A program made the translations under genes and the position numbers. A stretch of DNA of 64,000 nucleotides from positions 1,860,001-1,924,000 of the forward strand of contig NW_026570223.1 in the NCBI RefSeq assembly GCF_019649055.1. Direction: 5' to 3'. The stretch comes from Paramacrobiotus metropolitanus (taxonomy: Eukaryota; Tardigrada; Eutardigrada; Parachela; Macrobiotidae). Below, in pieces: positions 60,086 to 64,000 of this stretch. How positions within the stretch are numbered: position 1 is the first letter of the stretch; each line of letters starts with the position of its first letter. Below the pieces are notes generated by a model. The model saw only the letters and a list, made by a program, of their open reading frames with translations, was not told the DNA's origin and did no database searches.

Positions 60086-62502
60086 TGGGTTTTGTCTTCC
60101 CCGGTCATGCTGCCGCGGTGTATACTTTTTGTATTATTTTATTGTTTCCATCCTGTGCCATATGACCCTTGCCAAAATTTTGTATTAAAATGATCAATCT
60201 ACGGTCGTACGTTATCACTTATCAGCTGAGTGGTAACACTAGTAATTATCACAGCAAAACACAGAAAATAGACCAAGACAGAACGCTAAAAAGAAAGCAC
60301 TAGCATTTTGTGCTTCAAAAACGGCAAACTTCGGAAGTGCGTATTTCGTTTGCCTAAATTCGTAGCTTGATTTGAGTTCTGACCATTGTAAGACGCGCGA
60401 AGTGTCGTGCTCTCCAGGTAGTGAATCGTTGCACTAACGTTACTTTGCAGTTGCAAGTGCTCGTACCGGAAATTTACTTAAGTACTAGTAATGTCAGACC
60501 GTTCTTATATACGCCATTAAAATCACAGAGCGAAGACTTTCAAGATCGCGGATACCATCGGAATCCCCATTTTTCTTTAACCCGTTGACGGGCATTGGCG
60601 TCAGGGCGCAACATGGTTTTCTGAATTTTTTCCCCAGTGATTGCGAACAGTTAATGAATATTAATTAGCATAATTAGCAATTAGAGACTTTAAAGTAGCA
60701 GTAAAAACATAATTCAAACTTGCATCTCAAGCCAATCACAAATGACCGTTGCCCGAAAATGGCTAATCTCGGACTTTCCAAGCTCTCGTACGTCTTGCTA
60801 ATTAACTAATTAGTGGATGAATAATTAAACCGCAGATAAATCAACAAGGTACAATTAACAACGTTCTATCGAAAATTGACTAACACGGGTTCTGTAAGTT
60901 GAACAGTGGAAGACCACAGTCCGTCAAAACTTGTGTTGCGTGCCAACACCATTGCCCATGAAGTGTCTCAGATACACAGGCGGGTGCAATTTCGACTGCT
61001 TCTCTATATCACGTAGGCAGATCAAGTTAAGTACTGTCGGTTCGTACGCAAAACATGCGTCACGCGATTTTGTTGATCGGAAGCCTGTGAAAACGCTTTC
61101 GCGTATCAACACCACGGGCGGTCGGCGAAAACCAAAATCGCCTCTAAATTTGGCTGCTTCAGGAAAACAGAACGCTTAGGGAAACCGAACACGGTAGTCC
61201 TGATTGTAAATCTACCGTCACTGCAATAACAATAGTTGTAAAATGGCGGTACAACACCGTGCGCTTTACCGCGTTTCTACATATTGATGGATCGTTTGGA
61301 CATGCGAGAGCGGCGCAGCTTTGCAGAAAAAATGAGTTTTGATCTATCTCGGGCGGTTGAAAACTACAGTAACTGTACACTGTACGTGCACGTGACGTTG
61401 GTGATTTTGACCTTTGCGGCAGCCTAACTAGTTTCTTCCGGTCGCTAATGCGTTCGAAAAGTGCTAGTGACCACTAACTCTCAGTTTACGCCAATGACCA
61501 CTGCAGCTGGACTATCCGCGCCGCATTTTAGACACTGGCACTTGCGGCCACACCAAAGAAAAATGCAAGCGCGGCAGTATAAAGGCGGCTATGCGTGCCA
61601 GAAATGCAGAACAATGCTTCGTGCAGTCTTATAATTATGAGAGTATAATGAAAGTTTTGGGAGAGGAAAATTGTTAGCATTTTTATTTCCTATATTCTAT
61701 CTGTAATAGTGGTCAAAATACATGGTAACGGAATCTGGAAGTTTTTAATTTTTTGCTGACCAGTGGTCACCTTGTTGACCACTACTATACTCTTGTTTTA
61801 AAGTGATTTTTTTGTTCTATTTGGTACAGTTATTGCTTTTAGGTAATTTCCGTTCGTCTAAGTATTACAAAATTAAACGTTTTTATGCTGTAGACTGTCC
61901 GTGGGCATTGGCGTTGGCAAACACCCTAGTCACCACGGCTGACCTATGGTCAGCACAAGCTTACAAAAAATTCCCTTTCTTAATTGATTTTTTTCATCGG
62001 GAAATCCCGATTTTCAAAAGGAAACCCGCACTCCGTCGGGTACCGCCCGCTGGAGGGTTAAGTGATCTTTTGTCATCACCAAGTAAAACGACAGTCTTCG
62101 TCATATAGAAATGAAGCCGTAAAAACTTACACATACGCACAAAAAACCACGCGTTCGTTGTCGTCGCTTCGGCACGCTACCCTACAGCTGTGTTGCGCAA
62201 TCTTACAAAATACATTAGAGTTTACGCCTCAGTGTAGACAACGTATGTAGCGTTGCGCCTTGCCTTTCTCTACCTGTTCTCGTTTCTAATACAAATTTAT
62301 CAATGTTTTATTTTTCCTTTTCAGATATCTTGCGAAATATCTCGTAAGTTCCAGATAGTCCATTTGTATCTCATTGCCACTATCGGACTGTATCACACAC
62401 TGCGATATGGTTTCATTTTCAGACAAACTAGCTGATCGACGGTGATGTTGAGTGTGCTCACCTAGTTGTGAGTCCCATGGGGAACGCTGCGAACGTGACA
62501 CC
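60086..62502. other. Intergenic DNA between the RRM gene and the sphingosine kinase
   Basis: About 2.4 kb. An ATTAAA near 60185 may be the poly(A) signal of the RRM gene. The rest should include the kinase promoter and perhaps noncoding first exons. Frames at 60931-61179 and 61803-62108 have no recognisable content. Confidence 0.5.
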
Positions 62503-63538
62503 ATGTCGGAGCAGACAATCACGGCACGGCTAACAGGCCAGTTTAGCCTGTTAGGATCTCGTAAAGTGTACAATGTATACTTAACCGATACCTCCATCAA
62601 ATATGCCCCGGCGGAGGGGAATGCCAAATGGAAGGAGGTGTTGTTGGATGACGTGGTGGGAGTACACTGTATGCGCGGGAAGAGCGCGGATGATCCGCAG
62701 GTGTATCTCTCCTTCTTCGTGTACAAACGCGGACGGACTTTGATGGGCGGCGTGGATCCTGTACGGAAACGCCAGGGTCTGACGTTCGTTGTGGGCGAGG
62801 CGGCGGTCTTCGAGGAGAATTTGCTCGTGGCAGACAAATGGCGAAATGCCATATACAGGCTGATGCGGAGTGCAGGTAAGGAATGAGCCTATTACTAATA
62901 AATAGTACTTAATACATTATTAATCAGTTGAATAATCACTTGGCCACTTATTATATTTTCCCCTTAATACTGTTTTAAAATTAAAAAACAAACGTTAAAA
63001 ATATTTCTAAGATGTGCAGAACTGCAGATTTGTGTGTGATAACTTCTTCTATTGATGCGCTGATTTCAGGATGATGTCGTAGTGAACTGGCTACCTAAGG
63101 CGTAAACCAATGTTTGTTCGTTGTGTAATGTACAGTTGGTGAAATTATTCCGTAACTAGTGTTTTCTTTGCCAAGATTTAATAAACATGCGCATAAATTT
63201 TTGTGTTTTTTGCAGTTTCTGGATTGCGAGATCCCCATTCGGGAGTATGGCTAGTTGTGATTAATCCTGCCGGTGGACCGGGCAAAGCGGAGAAGCTTTT
63301 CCGTGAACGCGTCGTTCCGATTTTTGCCGAAGCTGCCATACCATTCGAAGTTATCGTGAGTGGTGAGCATACAGTTTTTCTTTGCCAAAGGCGTATGATT
63401 GTAATGTGGAATGTTAGTATTAAATATTACGTCTCGCACAAATAATTGTGTTTTCAGAACGAGCTGGCCATGTCATGGAGATCATGCAGACACTGGATTT
63501 GAGTAAATATTCGGCGCTCATTGTAGTAGCAGGCGATG
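62503..63538 (+). CDS. Sphingosine kinase, 5' part (3 exons; continues past the window)
   Basis: Lipid kinase that phosphorylates sphingosine to sphingosine 1-phosphate. Exons: 62503-62875, 63216-63362, 63458-63538, ending in phase 1 at a GTAAGT donor. The first 124 residues form a PH-like or family-specific N-terminal region (KVYNVYLTDTSIKYAP to KWRNAIYRLMRSA). The diacylglycerol-kinase catalytic fold begins at WLVVINPAGGPGKAEKLF, the phosphate-loop region. It continues through VVPIFAEAAIPFEVIVSER and AGHVMEIM and reaches IVVAGDG, the nucleotide-binding GDG motif. ATG at 62503 fits the frame and has no competing upstream start. The 63458 acceptor was fixed by the requirement for ERAGH, equivalent to ERxNHA of the family. 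Exons after GDG are not within the window. Ceramide kinase is a less likely alternative. Confidence 0.88.
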
Positions 63539-64000
63539 GTAAGTTCTGTCAGCTTCGTTTTTCCTTGGTTAATTAAATTCATATGGCATACTCTGTAAAA
63601 TTGTGCCAACAGTGACGGCTACACTTTTGAAAACCGGTTTTGCGCAGTAGTTTGTTTGTTTAACAATAAAGTTTGGACTTACGTTAAGTATGTCGTTCTG
63701 TTTGGAATTGTTAGATTCATTTTCTTGGGTGAAAGTACATATACCGTATCGGTACCAAAAAAAAGTCAATGATGCAATTCAGTGATTCACCAAAAATCAA
63801 GGCGTGCGTTCTGTTGGGTTTGCCAACAGTAATCCTGCACACATCATTACTGAGTATATTGATATTAGTATATTGAGTAGAGTGTAGAAATTTATTTCAG
63901 AAAGTTATCTGCGAGATATTATTGGCAAGTGGATATAAGATATTTGATAGGAAAGAAGTTGCGTACATTCTCGATAATGGTGAAATTTTCTAAAACGGCT
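63539..64000 (+). other. Intron of the sphingosine kinase gene (incomplete)
   Basis: From the GTAAGT donor at 63539 to the window end. A TTTCAG near 63899 is followed by an open stretch that soon meets a stop and does not resemble the next kinase segment, so the next exon is most likely beyond the window. Confidence 0.6.

Noticed and set aside
63899-63945. Possible fourth exon of the sphingosine kinase
   Set aside because: After the TTTCAG the frame stops within about a dozen codons and does not resemble the conserved segment after GDG.
1-64000. CRISPR arrays, bacterial operons, rRNA or tRNA genes
   Set aside because: No regularly spaced direct repeats of the right size, no polycistronic gene packing, and no cloverleaf or rRNA core sequence was recognised.

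Overview
This window is nuclear DNA of an animal. Every gene that can be read is split by GT-AG introns, and the families are metazoan: receptor guanylate cyclases, a tetraspanin, a PAIP1-like MIF4G protein, condensin II subunit H2, a DAZ/Boule-like RRM protein and a sphingosine kinase. A multi-copy set of receptor guanylate cyclases fits an ecdysozoan. A tardigrade is my best guess, but nothing in the sequence proves the phylum. Exons were assembled by hand from splice signals, reading-frame phase and comparison between the paralogues.

Layout. (1) 1-28620, + strand: a head-to-tail array of receptor guanylate cyclases. It holds the last five exons of one copy (1-728) and three complete 21-exon copies: A (2324-8171, 1082 aa), B (10412-17486, 1077 aa) and C (19041-28620, 1112 aa). 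Each complete copy has a signal peptide, an ANF-type ligand-binding ectodomain, one membrane segment, a pseudokinase domain, a dimerisation helix and a class III cyclase domain. The exon borders and phases are the same in all three. The introns hold several terminal-inverted-repeat elements. (2) 29245-34690, - strand: an 11-exon gene for a cytosolic GH63-type glycosidase of the bacterial/fungal (yeast YMR196W-like) kind. (3) 35333-38310, + strand: a PAIP1-like MIF4G protein, divergently oriented to the GH63 gene across 642 bp. (4) 38912-40623, - strand: a tentative four-exon gene of unknown function. (5) 40624-45403: a long stretch without a supported gene. (6) 45404-49912, +: a tetraspanin. 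(7) 51742-54781, +: condensin II subunit H2. (8) 55363-55889, +: a small two-exon gene. (9) 56152-60085, +: a DAZ/Boule-like RNA-binding protein, with a possible cassette exon and a possible alternative last exon. (10) 62503 to the window end, +: the first three exons of a sphingosine kinase.

The genes do not form one pathway. The array looks like a local expansion of cGMP-producing receptors. All three complete copies carry the same unusual changes in the cyclase metal-binding motif. Copies A and B share long identical DNA tracts that suggest gene conversion. Other notable points are the microbial-type glycosidase, at least four transposon-derived inverted-repeat elements inside introns, and an 8-mer (TACTCGTA) found about fifteen times in noncoding DNA.
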